Assembly: GCA_034190875.2 (NCBI GenBank)
Contig: CM067348.1
Coordinates: 3,010,963 to 3,074,962, forward strand
Length of the DNA stretch: 64,000 nt
Origin: Urechis unicinctus
Lineage: Eukaryota; Annelida; Polychaeta; Xenopneusta; Urechidae
Direction: 5' to 3'
This document shows positions 49,076-61,120 of this stretch, one piece after another. The first letter of the stretch is position 1. Each line of letters opens with the position of its first letter. A program made the translations under genes and the position numbers. The notes beneath the pieces are model-generated. The model did not search any database. It saw only the letters and a program-made list of their open reading frames with translations, and was not told the DNA's origin.

Positions 49076-51229
49076 GCCAGGTAAGACGTAACATCTGGAT
49101 AACTCATGATAAATTCATAAAATGACCTACTACACTGATATTACACAACACGACGTCATAATTCGAAAAAGATAACAATAACAATCATATGAGCAGACAC
49201 CTCGTATTCAGTGTTCGAAACGACTCCCATCTGTGTACGAAACGACCTGTGTACGAAACGCCTCCCCGTCCTGAGTACGAAAAACCATCGGTGTACGAAA
49301 CGACCTGTGTACGAAACGCAGGTGTACGAAACTACCGCACACCAGTTGAAAGCTCTCTATGGCAGATGTACAATGACTATTCTATCGTAAATCCACACCA
49401 GTATATATGACTAATGCACCTTAGATTGTAGTGGTGTGGGGAGCTTGTCGAACAAAGGTGACGCTAGATATACTCTTAGAATGGTTGGTTGCATGGTACC
49501 CCAATCCGATGTTTGTGTAAGATGGGGCAGAACTATGTGGCACAAATTGATAAAAAAGGTGTCAATAGTAATTGGCTTTGTTTTTATGTATTGGCTCTAT
49601 CAATTTTTTTTAGAAATACAGCGGTATTTTGGAGTACATACTATCGCCGATCAATCTTTTATCATTGAGCCACGCGCTTTTGTTTACATTTTAGCTTCCA
49701 CGAAACCAGGTGGCGCGCTGGTCGCGAGCTTCACAACCGAAACATCCGAGTCGGATATCATATTATAGCATGATCTTGCTACGCCAGTGAATTATTAGCT
49801 TCAATGTGACCAATTGGCTAAGTGTGAACCAGTGTCACTGACACCATCCACGCAACCCAAAATGGGATAATTGAATCTTTGATGGCTTGCCTGCATTCTA
49901 TCCATCGCTACCGAAGGTTTAGGGAGACACTTAATGCGATATCTCTCTCACATAAGGCATTTGGCATGGCAGCATTGCAGATGCTTCATCCCTACAATAT
50001 TAAAAGCTTATGTAAATTTCGCCTCCGATAACAACCTGGGTTTTCCGGTTATGCTAGATGTTTTATAAGTCCTACACTAGTCACAGGCTATTGATTTTTA
50101 TGACAAACAGCTTCCTGTATGTGTCCCTTGCGTGTGTAAGACTCATCTAGAAGTTTGCATAGGTCTTGCATAAATACCATGAGGTGAGATATATAATGTG
50201 CATTCACGATGTGTTATTGAGTATGGTACTTTGGACACCACATTAAAATGATGTCTAAAACTACAGAATGAGGCAAGCATCATAGACGTAAAATGTTTTA
50301 TTAAGCAATGGATGTAATTTTCAACATTGTCAAATGCTGAAACCATCCGGCCATTAAGACAGCTATTATATCTTTGGACTAATTGGTTTATGATTCAGCA
50401 TAATGCCTATCATGTGCCAGCTGTAGACTGTTTAACCACCGTGAAGTGCGCAATGAAACGGTTTATATCTTTCAGCTTCCGTCAGTATGGCTTGGCCATT
50501 AATACAATGGTAAATATTGCTTATGTTGAAGAGTGCTTTCTGGTCACTGCTCGACACTAACATAAAGCAGGTTCCACTGTGCATGGCAACATATAAATAA
50601 TGCAGGTTTCATCTGCGTTTGGCTCCTCAGTCTGATGTGGTGATTCAAATGGGCGATAGATAAGTTTTTATATTGTCAAAAGTCTAAGCTGACTTCCTGC
50701 CTAACTAACACGTTCAAACATCTCCGGGTACACGTCTGATTACCAACCGATATATCCTGAATGGGTAACTGACGTACTACAGACACAGAAGCCTGCAGCA
50801 GATGTGGGTAGTGGTTTATAACCCGCCGACTGGCTCAATGTACTATTACCTCTTATTTGCTCTTTACTCCTCTCCCACCTTCAATCTGAAGGCCTTCCGT
50901 TTGACATGGACCAACGACTGATGTTATTTAAATAACATAGCCAAGGAAGGATTTTAGAGCCAGTAAGAGTGACTTAATTTAGTTGATTGACTTCTTATAA
51001 CAGTAGATTTTATCCAAAGTATCACCGACGTTGAAGTTTTAAAAATCCCTGCCACCTGAATCTAAGATGAGCATCTTCCGTAAAAACCGACAGGCAATGC
51101 CAAGTGTTACGCAAAGTCGCTTCGTGAAGCCAGCAAAATACAGATATTATTATTAGTAATCCCTCTACCCAGTATTCACACTACCTTACGTGTGTAGTGT
51201 GTGCTTAACTATGTGTACCAGGTTTCGCA

Positions 51230-51390
51230 GTTGCACGGACTGATACTGGAATAGCGACAGTTGCACTGGGATCACTATTTGACACTGGCATAGTAACAGT
51301 TACAGCAGGTGACATATCCTGGTACTAGCATAATCAGTTACAGCAGGTGGTATCTCCGTCAATGGCATAAGGACAGTTACACCAGGTGGC
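51230..51390 (+). repeat. Imperfect minisatellite, about 35-40 bp unit
   Basis: Four degenerate copies of a motif containing ACTGGCATAG-AACAGTTACA and CAGCAGGTG. Only in unit 2, because unit 1 lacks this segment. Confidence 0.6.
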
Positions 51391-51495
51391 CAGGGGTGAC
51401 ACACCACAGCCTATGCTCGCAAACCACATGGCATTATTTCAGGGGTGTTGACTTATAATGTGCGTATTAATTAAGATTTCAGACTATCTGCCGTA

Positions 51496-51717
51496 TTAAA
51501 AGGCTTCAAGAGCATTCGTTAAATATCTTATCGCAGCTAATGAGACTAATGATATTGTTACAGCCGATATAGGAAACGAAAAGTCGAAAACTTGCATGAC
51601 GAAGTATTTTTCGGATGTAGTGTCGCCCACTATGACCAATCCTATATGGACGACTCCAGGCGATTTTCTACGCATTCCGTTTCCACACAAGTGAGGCTCG
51701 TCCTCATCCAAGTCGGG
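51496..51717 (-). CDS. Candidate terminal exon with membrane segment, block D (unit 2)
   Basis: Minus-strand acceptor GCAATTGTAG, then 73 codons in phase 0 and TAA. It begins acidic (PDLDEDEPHLCGNG), continues GVVHIGLVIVGDTTSEKYF and ends with a hydrophobic segment (FSFPISAVTISLVSLAAIRY) and a seven-residue tail. This layout fits the C-terminal part of a single-pass membrane protein. It lies about 5.5 kb downstream, on the same strand, of the signal-peptide exon at 57219-57410 and could end that gene; the link is inference. DEPHL and P-x-x-x-H-I recur in the exon at 950-1096. Unit 1 lacks this exon through deletion. Confidence 0.4.
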   Translation of the reverse strand, partial: PDLDEDEPHLCGNGMRRKSPGVVHIGLVIVGDTTSEKYFVMQVFDFSFPISAVTISLVSLAAIRYLTNALEAF

Positions 51718-54702
51718 CTACAATTGCTTTCCTAATCAACTTGACAATTGCCTGTTCTAAATTACTTATGCACGACAATTGTTACTTAAACATTACAAAT
51801 TGAACCCAGGTTTGGTTGCGGCTTGTACTGTTGATATTCAGATAGCATATCATATATAAGTATTGCCCAGCAACACACCGTGCATCAAATAGCCAAATAT
51901 CACAGGCGCATTACACAGCAGACGAGTTACCTGGTAACCACGTGCATAAGGAATGCACTGTTTGCAATATAGTTTAAGACCAGTGCAACTGCCGTTGCAC
52001 TGTGACCATTCCCCGACTCAGCACATCTTTAAGCAAAGAGTCAGACCGTACAAAAGTGCTAAGGTACGCTTATTTAATGCAGATGTCAGACCTAGACAAG
52101 AATCATTTAACTATTGTATACTCTTGTGTGCAAGTCTGCAAACAAACCTTTCCTATTGTATTCGTAATGACTTCTCGCATTGTGCAAAAGCATCAATATT
52201 TTAGTAATTGCCAGAAATGGGCATCGGGCATTCGCTTGTGTCTTTCAGTCAATGTATATTCGTCAGCTTAAGCAACTCCTTACTGGAGAAAAGAAATCAC
52301 GATGCTGAATTACATGCCAATTTTGCATAACAGTATTTGCTAATATCGTGATGCTGAGGGTGATTCTAATCATTTATCATTTCAATAGTCAAACGTATGA
52401 ACAGTATGCTATTCGACAAGTATATCTTGTCGCCGCCAATGAGCAAGACACGCCCCTGTTTGCGAAAAAATGCGTTTGCAAGTTAATGTTTTAATCATAC
52501 GCTGCCATTGGTCAACTGAAAAAGAATATCGGAGCAAACATAAAAGTAAATGACATGCGTGCTTTCATCCCATCACTTATAAAGTTTTGAAAAGGCATTC
52601 GACGTGGAATTTGTCAAAGAGTTTTGTAGGTGTGGCGGTTATGATAGGTGGAAACAGGCTGAATAAGAAAAAGATTGCTTTTAAAGAACGTTCCCTACTA
52701 CAGCTGTATCCATGTTACTCATAACATTGGAACAAGCTGGTCATTATTTTCGCGTCTACATTTGGAGTTGCTCCGATAGATGGCGCTATACATGACATCT
52801 CCTGTTCCTTGAATGACATTGGGCATTCGTGAACCAAGCTTGGATGTGGTATTAAATGACCGATAAGAAGATGACATTTTTTTAATTACCACCTATATCT
52901 GAAATTCCTTGGCAAGGCGTTTAGGAACGGATTGCTGACAATTGAGATTGCGGAGACTTCAAGGGATTGAATGGAAATCACTTCAGATCCCCAAATTTCC
53001 TTGAAAACGATGCTATTTCAACCGAGTTAGTTACCATACCTTATCGTTTTTCTTCGGTCATTTGTACCTTACTTCCTCTATAATCATTCACGCGAAACAT
53101 TCATATGACTGAGAAACAGAGAGCGCCTCTGTGATTGTGTAGCCACGGGCTTCACGTGAGTACGGCGCAGCTAACCTGACGCAAACCATATAACTTCTTC
53201 ATATATACACCAGTTAATACTACACGTGAGATTTTCTAAAAACATTGAAACGTTACTTGCTAACTGGTATGAAATTTATACCCTCGCACTGTAAGCGTTA
53301 TTGGCAAATGCACTGTTATTTCCCGGCACAATGGAGCATGGCATACCAAAGCCCTGGGTACGAATGACCTACCGCAAAGTGTGCGCACTTTAGATGTTAT
53401 CCCTGGCGTGTTATATACTACTACAAGACTGATTCACTGCATTTCTGCAGCCTTCTTTATCAGCTTATGGCTGCTTTTGACATGGGACATTTTAGGCAAC
53501 CTACCTTGTGTAGAGCTACTTTGGCAATCTGTAGCTTATTCAACGCATATAACAAGCAATTTATGTATCTATGACAAGAAGAAATCACATTTCTGTTTCA
53601 AATGTATGCGATCGGAGAATTCATAGCCAGTTCACAGACGTGGCAATGACCTTGACAAGCATGTCTCATGCAACAGGCGGTGTAACATGCACCATGTCCT
53701 AACATACATTTTATTTTTAGGACATTGTCTTTTCCCTCAACATATATCTCAACTATATATTGCCTCTTTATGAGGTCTTGTTATATTCTTGCCATAATGA
53801 TTTGTCGTAATTGCATGGTAATCCAATTAGAGATGGCTTAAGCTTTTGCTCCAACTGAACAAGTGCTCTCATTTAGTACAACAGTGCTGGATGCAAGCAA
53901 TGAGCTTATTCATCACGTCCTATGCTGATGACTGCAGTGTAGTAAAGGCAGCGTTTAGCTTAAATGCTTTTATCCAATGAACATCAGCTCCTAAACTCAA
54001 ACAATATTTGCCTTTGATAAAAGTTATATAATAAGAAACGAAAAGCAAATATTCGAGATCGCATAATGCAAATGTGGATTTGAATATCCACTCGTAACTG
54101 ATTTTATTTGAGTTTTGCTTTTCTTACCTGTATGTTACACACAATGCTCAGATTGAATTATTGAAATATCGGCCGTAACCTCCCGTTACCTTATTTGTCC
54201 CATTTACCGCCGCGTCACGATAAAAGCATGCAATGTTCTAGATGGCTTGAATCAGCGCTTTACATCCACTTAAATCATGATGAGGCTGACAGTATCTCTT
54301 GCATTGTCAAGATGATAGGCCGTTGCTGACATTCTAGCCAAGAGGCTCATGGGTGCATGAGAGAACTTGGCGAAATGTATCAGGATGTAAACAAATTTCA
54401 AATCAGTCCATAATTCACAGAGCTATTATTGATATTAATGTTTTCTGGCAACTATAATTCAACCAATTTTCATGACCATTGCGCGTATATTTATGTTTCA
54501 AAAACCAATAAAATTTATCAAAGAAAATATTGATGACAACAATTTGGCCTGCTCAAGGAAAAGCTTTGTTTACAAAATATTACCGTGGCGTGCCATACTT
54601 CAGAGAGTGCTGGTGGGGAGAGTAGAGAGCAAAAGTGACCTTTGTACAGCCCGATGTGTAGGCGGCTGTTATTAAAAAGCCAGCAGAAATGACACCCGCT
54701 AC

Positions 54703-55020
54703 GAAGTGATGTAAATTTTCTAACGATCCGACCACTATTAACAAAGTTGACCTAGCTAGCGATGGAATAAAAACTACGATACAGGAAGTAACAGGAGAGA
54801 AACGACGCGATTACTATCGATTGAATTTCCCCAATAACTTGAAAGTATTTGATACGTTAGAAAGCATCTTTGTCTACTTAATTTCCATTTTCAACAACGG
54901 CTATGGGGTAGTGCAAAATGCAGTGCAGTTGAGAAATCCTGAAGATTATCATACTATTATGATGCAAAAAGTGTTCAACCCGTTCCAGGCACATAGAGAA
55001 CCTTTCTCATGTACAACATA
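54703..55020 (+). CDS. Open frame intact in unit 2, broken in unit 1
   Basis: About 105 codons open to TAA, with no ATG at the edge. It reads ASDGIKTTIQEVTGEKRRDY, NFPNNLKVFDTLESIFVYLI and NPEDYHTIMMQKVFNPFQ, a protein-like composition. In unit 1 (about 21340-21595) the same sequence carries small indels that shift the frame at NNG. It may be a relic exon or a fragment of an unrecognised mobile element. Confidence 0.25.
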
Positions 55021-55041
55021 AGTTACATTTAGAATTCATAT

Positions 55042-55125
55042 AACCTGGTGACGCAGTGGTGGAGCGTTCGACTTACCTTCGAGAGGCTTGTGTTCAAATC
55101 CCGCATATATGTTTTACAATTTGTT
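55042..55125 (+). repeat. tRNA-derived SINE-like head, unit 2
   Basis: Same element as in unit 1. The A box is TGACGCAGTGG (55049-55059) and the B box GTTCAAATCCC (55092-55102). The anticodon stem pairs fully here (TTCGA with TCGAG), better than in unit 1. The acceptor stem is again unpaired. Insertion predates the large duplication. Confidence 0.6.
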
Positions 55126-57034
55126 TTTCACTTTTCGTACCGCTAATTTTATTTGTGCTTAGTTTATAAGATAATTATAAAGATGGTAATGCCAGTGAGG
55201 CTAGCAGAGAGCTGCAACGACCTTTGTGCAGCATGATTGTAGACTGCTGTTTACAAACCAGTGAAAACCCAGCAGAGGTGACATCCACTTCAATACCAGG
55301 TATGTTATTGATTAATTAAGAATTACACAGGCGTCTTTCAAGTGGAAACCAATTTAAGATATGACCATTTACGACCAATAAACGACGCGTAAACCCCAGA
55401 TTTCATTCTTGTTTTAAATTTGATTCGCGAATGACCATTTGATGCGGGTCATTTTTACGAATAAATGCGCGCCGCATCTGCTATATGCCGTTGGTTTGGC
55501 ATCTTGGAGGACGCTGAAACCTCTAGTTAAGTTCTCAGATTTGTCAATCGATACTTATTTATATAGTATCGTAGTTTGCCTGTGTAATCTTTCGTTAATG
55601 TATAAATTAAAAACCTTGTTTTAATTGTTCTACAAGCAACCGGATGTTTATTTTATGTTGAAGAATACATGCAAGGTATACTTTTGCCCCCTCCCCCCCC
55701 CCACATATGATCTATTACCGTTGGTCATGGCATAGTAAAACGTACGGAATGAATTGCATAAATGATCGTTCATCGCTCTCAATTTATGAACGTGAATATT
55801 ATAATGTGTGGTTTAAATACACTGCCTTATATATTGGTTCTAATGCCCACGAAATAATAACAGGCACCCTTCTTTGACGAATTCATGCTATAAACGTGAC
55901 ACGTAAATTAGATGAACACTGATTGCAGTAAAGAAGTCCAATCCTCTAAAGTAAATCACAATAACTGTTATATGCTTATTGTTGAGACATTATCTGAGTA
56001 ATAAACATTATGGTTGACGCCTCTCCTGCGCACTGGATATATACAAGCTATAGTGTTATTGAAACATGCACACCCAGAAGACGCGATCTTGCACAAGTTT
56101 ATGTGGGTTACATGGCTTATCACGTTGTGTTGCTCGAGGAAATTACATGGTTTGGGCTCCGGGAGAGGGGGCAGGTATAGCTATCGATGCTCATGTTCTT
56201 CCAAACATCGTATATCAGATGTGAGGGTGATATGTTTTAGGCTTAGCAATGGCAGTGCACAATCAGCTGTCCTGTTATTATGTGCACCAAGATGCTCTAT
56301 AGCGAAATCACCAATTAAACACCGCGACATTATTAATACCCTCTTAATTCATATACTTCCGTACAGTATTGTATATCAAAATACTTAGATCATATATAAG
56401 CTGCGTAGCGGCATTATTCTTGCCATCCTACTGCCCTGTCGTCCAAGTGCTACCCTCAGCTTGCAAACCGAAACAGGGGGATTGCGCACGTACTTGAGTG
56501 AGCATAACTACTTTATTATTGTCTGGAGGACTTACTTACCTAGAGAACCAGCGCTTATCGTATTTAAAAGCATATTGCCATATGTCGTAGTTATTAAAGT
56601 ATGATATGCAATTTAATATTTACGATGTCGGCTGCTATGTTTTAAGGCATTTACGCATAAACCCCGATCTCTTATGTCAATGCTTCGTGAGTGTGTTATA
56701 CGCTGACAATATGCCATATTCAAGATGCAATGAAAAGGCAGGGACGAAGTATACCAGTCATAGAAGGTTGCGTTCACTCATGTAACTATGATATCTGCGA
56801 TTGAATACATTTTGCAATGTATCCTGATCAAAACAGTCGAACGACTATGCACATTTATTAAATTTAGGCAATTGGCAATAGCTTGTTGCAGCACTTGTAT
56901 ATGAATCGTTCCATGTCAGCACAATCTTGACGAGTACCATCTGAATCACATGAACATGACATAATGCAAAACTATACTGATTCTATTCTACTTATTGTAA
57001 GATGAAAATAATTATTGGGAGACGCATTACTCAC

Positions 57035-57124
57035 AAATCATCAACAGCCTTGAATGTCACCTCCACAAAGCTCAGCATTCCGCCTGTCGCGACCACGTAC
57101 ATTACAAATGTTATGTAAGGCCAA
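57035..57124 (-). CDS. Candidate second exon of secreted or membrane protein (unit 2)
   Basis: Counterpart of 23651-23740, with the same phases, the same acceptor (GTTTATAG) and a perfect GTGAGT donor. A further in-frame acceptor 13 bases earlier (TTGGTAG) exists only in this unit. The sequence is hydrophobic in its first half and ends FVEVTFKAVDD. Confidence 0.4.
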
Positions 57125-57218
57125 CTATAAACGTGCCTACCAATTTGCAGACAATCAATCAAACAATTCCCATTCATATACTATACTTGCTGACAAGAGA
57201 GGCGAAGGAGACACCTAC

Positions 57219-57410
57219 CTGCAGCAGCCCCCTGACGCATTTCCACAGCCGCTGCAATTGCAAGTTATATCTGGGCAGGCGCCAGAAGTCAGGTGACGAA
57301 GCGAAGAGCAGCGTTTAGTCAGCGCTTGCATAGCCCGGTAACAGGGCTGGTCACTCATGGCCATCGACACATTAATCATCAGGCCAAATAGAAGTACGGC
57401 ACTCCACATT
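57219..57410 (-). CDS. Signal-peptide, cysteine-rich first coding exon (unit 2)
   Basis: Counterpart of 23835-24026. Acceptor ATTGTTTACAG, ATG, signal peptide identical to unit 1, all eight cysteines conserved (PCYRAMQALTKRC, then TSGACPDITCNCSGC, then GGCC). The donor is the full consensus CAG then GTAGGT. Five or so residues differ from unit 1 outside the cysteines. Because the ATG sits one base inside the exon, at least one 5' untranslated exon should lie at higher coordinates. Confidence 0.5.
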
Positions 57411-58738
57411 CTGTAAACAATGAAATTATAAATGAATAAGTTAAGCTGTTTGATGTTCCGTTATTAACAGATGTGTACTGCTGCAAGGAACGATTAAACT
57501 CACATGTATCGAATGGCAAAGTGCAAAGAATGGCTTGTAAACTTCCACACTCTGTCGGCTTTGTAAAAGGCTCATTCGATATCCGCCTTCTCTTATAAGC
57601 AGGAGAAGTGCGTTAAAGCAATGCCTACGGCGACAATCAAGGTGATACAACATCTCCTAATCGTCAACTAATGAGTAAACTTAATGAGATTAGTGGTCAA
57701 TTCTAAACATAAATCGTGAAATTCAATCGTGGAAATATTGGCATTGCTTCTACATATAATCTTTGAAACGAATATAACGTAGCCATTAGAATCAGAAAAA
57801 AAATAATTACACAGCGTTTGGGGAGTATGCTGATCAATAAAATACAAAGATATTGGACTTTTTGATAATAATGTTTGATACAAAATTTAATATTGACTGA
57901 GCGTAAAAGTTGCACGTAGCTTTAATCGTGAGTTATTGATTGAATTATATACAGTTTTATAATTATTCTCGTGTAAATAACGCCAATGGCACTATCTATA
58001 TTGTTTATTTTGAGGTAACAAATACGAGCCCCTTGACGGACATTGCAGTGCACCAGCAGTAAACTGAAGAACGCAATTCTGAAGATGATCATACACAACG
58101 TGCTGAATATAAAGGCAATCTTACCTAGGAGTCCCGGCAGTTACAGGAAACTCTATCGTGGTTAACGTGACAGCAAGCCACGCAATGCCATGATAACCCA
58201 TATATAATATGATGCATTGTAAAGCTGGCTATGCAGCCCGATAGAATAAACCTGGGCTGATGTGAAAATTATACACGTTCATCAAACTAGGAAATGGACG
58301 GGTGAGTATTGTCATTATGGAAAGTAAATGGAATTGTTGGTGAATGAAAACGGCTAATCTCTTGTGGCCATAGATACGTGATAGCAAACAGCAAACATTG
58401 ATAAATGATCACATCGTAAATTATACATGGTTGGTCCATGGAGCCCAGGGGTATTAGCATTCGGCCGCCATCAAGATCAAAGATTAAATCGAGGGCCTGT
58501 GCAATGCCTACTCTTACAAGGCTCATTTCACCTCCCTGCTTGTCAACCAAATTAAAGAGCGAATTGATTATGTAAACTGAGGACCTTGTGCATGCTTAAG
58601 TTTTGCTGGAGAAAATGATTGATATGCAACGATGGGCGATTCATCAGTTGCCGTCCACTGCGTCATAAAACAAAAATTGTTATTATTGAACGGTGAAAAT
58701 TATGATTAATAGACTTTTAAATGTGGTACTCTAGTAAT

Positions 58739-58755
58739 CCATATATACGTATATA

Positions 58756-58815
<60 letters not shown>

Positions 58816-58870
58816 TAAATAAAATATATATATATTTAAATATCTATGTATATATATAAATGTTAATATA
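58739..58870 (+). repeat. (TA)n microsatellite, unit 2
   Basis: Counterpart of 25327-25545, about 130 bp with interruptions. Confidence 0.95.
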
Positions 58871-58977
58871 TGTATATGAAAAATATATGTGGTAATCCAC
58901 AAGCTAGCTTGTTTCAGCTCAATCCTAGATTATTACTTGCATGCATCGTTATATGGTAGTGGCGCACTCTTCTTCAT

Positions 58978-59051
58978 CTAGGGACATTGTTGTCGGGGCG
59001 GGGACAATAAGCAACAACCAAACGCTATGATGATTACCGCATTGCTAATTT
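58978..59051 (-). pseudogene. Membrane exon truncated by the array junction (unit 2/3)
   Basis: Same arrangement as 25648-25709, with a weaker acceptor (TTCTGTAAAAAG) and the end LLSPPRQQCP then stop. Both internal junctions carry the same fused sequence. Confidence 0.4.
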
Positions 59052-60959
59052 CTTTTTACAGAAAAGTAAACGGAGACTCGATATCAAGATAACCATGCGA
59101 CTACTTAAAGTTGCTAAGATGGCAACGCCATGCTAACATGTAATAAATAAATCCATCCTGGCGTATCTGTGATGATGCGTTCAAAATAACCAACGGCGCA
59201 TCGGTGCATAACTATGAATTATCAATGACAGCAAAATTACACTGTGCATCTGCCCACAATGTACTATAACAGTAATCATTACAACCAGTCGCAAATGGGC
59301 AATAACTTTTGGAAGACTGAATAGGACGTTCTGGACGCCATAACAAGGAAACAATGGCGTAAGGTTTTTTGTGTGCTTTACCGAGGAAGTAAAACCTTGG
59401 CGTACATTACAGGGGACGTGAACGCAAAGTTCTGTGTTGACACGCAGTCGTTGCTTCAGTAACCTCGGCTGTATATATTCATGCTGATGACATGCAGGTG
59501 CTGTTGTGGCATAATATTTGATTTCCGCTGTATCATTAATCATTTGCTCTTAATACGCACTGTGCATGCTCGATATGTGACAAGTATATGTTCATACATG
59601 CCCTGTATGCTACATAATGAGCTTTAATCAGTGATCAGTTACTAATGGGTAACACGCAAGTTACAAATGAATGGGTAGATGTCATGCTTTGCTGGATGCT
59701 AAGCAACGCAATGTGGCGCAGCTTCCGAATGTGAGTCACAATAATATAGTGTAGAATACTACCATTCGCCTGTTTGAACGTTTGCATGATTACAAAGATA
59801 ATGACAACGATAATATTGTGACCCATTTGTAAGATTCTGTGACACGAGTAGATTATTGCAAATAATGTAAGTGCAGCAATAGTAAATAAAACATCCACGT
59901 CATCAGTTTACATTAATTAGACTTACAGTACCACATAGATTGTCGTCAGTCTTGATTTAACATGGATTAACTAAACAAATTCCTTATGATCGTAGTAGGA
60001 ACCGCACACCGATACAGACCTTAGCATGAATATTAGCCTTACATAATGCCTCTCTAAATTTCACCAAATTCATCCGTCCGTCATTTGAGAAATGGATATG
60101 AATTGTAGAAGCAATATGGCGATGATTGAAATATTTCAGCGGTTTGTGTAGAAAACAAGAGATTAGTAGGGTACATTATAACGCCTCTGGGGCGCGTACA
60201 ATTTCACAGGTGAGCGGACTTGATTGATGTATCCACCTATCGCATTCACACAGCGTAGAATCTGCTATTGAGTCATGAATCAAAAAAAGGCAAACGAGCT
60301 ATTCCATTGTCCTAGCCTTCATAGACAATAATGGACATCAGCGTGTGGCTTTTATTTGCCGTTTGAATTAGAAGTAGCATAGGTTGAGGCTGATACCCGC
60401 CTACTGGTCACTAAGCAATAACGTCAATCGAGCAAATGGATGTATTGCTTCTTATGATATCATGCGGTTGGAGACCAGATGACGTCAGTCCGGGTCAAAT
60501 CTACTCATGTCTCTGTGCTGATATATAATGACTTTGACATGGTTCCTATTATCCACATTTCTGCATTCGATGACATTCAAAAGCCAAACCGGGTTCGAGT
60601 GAGTAATCTATTGGCAGGTGGATACCTGTGCTAGATATGTTACTCTTAAACAGGCATCATCCGCATAAATTAAGGTTACATTTGCGTTGGCGCTTGTAAT
60701 GCATGGCAATGCTTGCCGATCCCGAGGTCACTCCGTGCTAGGGGCTACATTCAGGGTGATGCTGTTCAGATGCGGTACTGCTAATGAAAAAATCGTGAGT
60801 GGTGATATGTGAAAAGACTTAGATAATTCTTAAAAGTGTCCACTTAATCTGAAGTAGGCTTAATTCATACATCCATATAGCAAGGTTTAAGAGCCAGTGT
60901 TGCATTACATGACGATGTTCCAGTGGGGTACTGAGAGACATCATGTCATATGAACCACC
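59052..60959. other. Block A, unit 3, left part
   Basis: Counterpart of 25710-27624. From about 60210 onward it is nearly identical to unit 2. No gene called. Confidence 0.4.
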
Positions 60960-61120
60960 TCATATCTCTCGTTGCTTGCTAAGCCAGTTTGACCATGCTG
61001 ATAGGAATTGAATACAGCCTCTATCGCTTGTTTGTGAGCCGCTATTTCCAGTCGATGTCTTGTGACATAAAATATTCACTGTTAATGCCGCTGTTGTAGC
61101 TAACAGACCGGCAATTGTGG
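60960..61120 (-). CDS. Same candidate terminal exon, unit 3
   Basis: Counterpart of 6222-6382 with the frame intact. One replacement lies in the hydrophobic segment (an alanine becomes threonine) and NIV becomes NIL. The stop position is identical to unit 1. Confidence 0.35.

Larger units (their letters stand above)
47965..49343. mobile_element. Inverted-repeat element with repeated CGTACAC motifs
   Basis: About 1.4 kb flanked by a 10-bp direct repeat AGTTGAAAGC (47955-47964, 49344-49353), a likely target duplication. Just inside are inverted copies GGTAGTTTCGTACAC (47970-47984) and its complement (49322-49336). Each end then carries several further copies of TTTCGTACAC or its complement (about four on the left to 48050, about six on the right from 49220). 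Long duplications and repeated terminal motifs suggest a Mutator-like or fold-back non-autonomous transposon; the family is inference. No coding capacity. Confidence 0.65.
47443..49450. other. Unit 2-only block of 2.0 kb
   Basis: Unit 1 runs from TTTCTGCGCTGCAG straight into AACAAAGGTGACGC. This block contains the inverted-repeat element at 47965-49343, a (TG)n tract and other AT-rich sequence without a gene. Confidence 0.7.
50624..52505. other. Segment present in unit 2, deleted in unit 1
   Basis: About 1.9 kb absent from unit 1, where the fold-back at 18994-19171 joins directly to sequence equal to 52510. It includes the candidate membrane exon at 51496-51717, an imperfect repeat around 51230-51390 and an open plus-strand stretch at 52002-52271 of no known type. 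Confidence 0.7.
52506..57034. other. Block D, unit 2: mostly intron-like, some open stretches
   Basis: Counterpart of 19173-23650. Apart from the entries given, there are plus-strand open stretches at 54472-54675 and 56014-56388 (SYRCSCSSKHRISDVRVICF) that are broken in unit 1. No family recognised. Confidence 0.35.
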
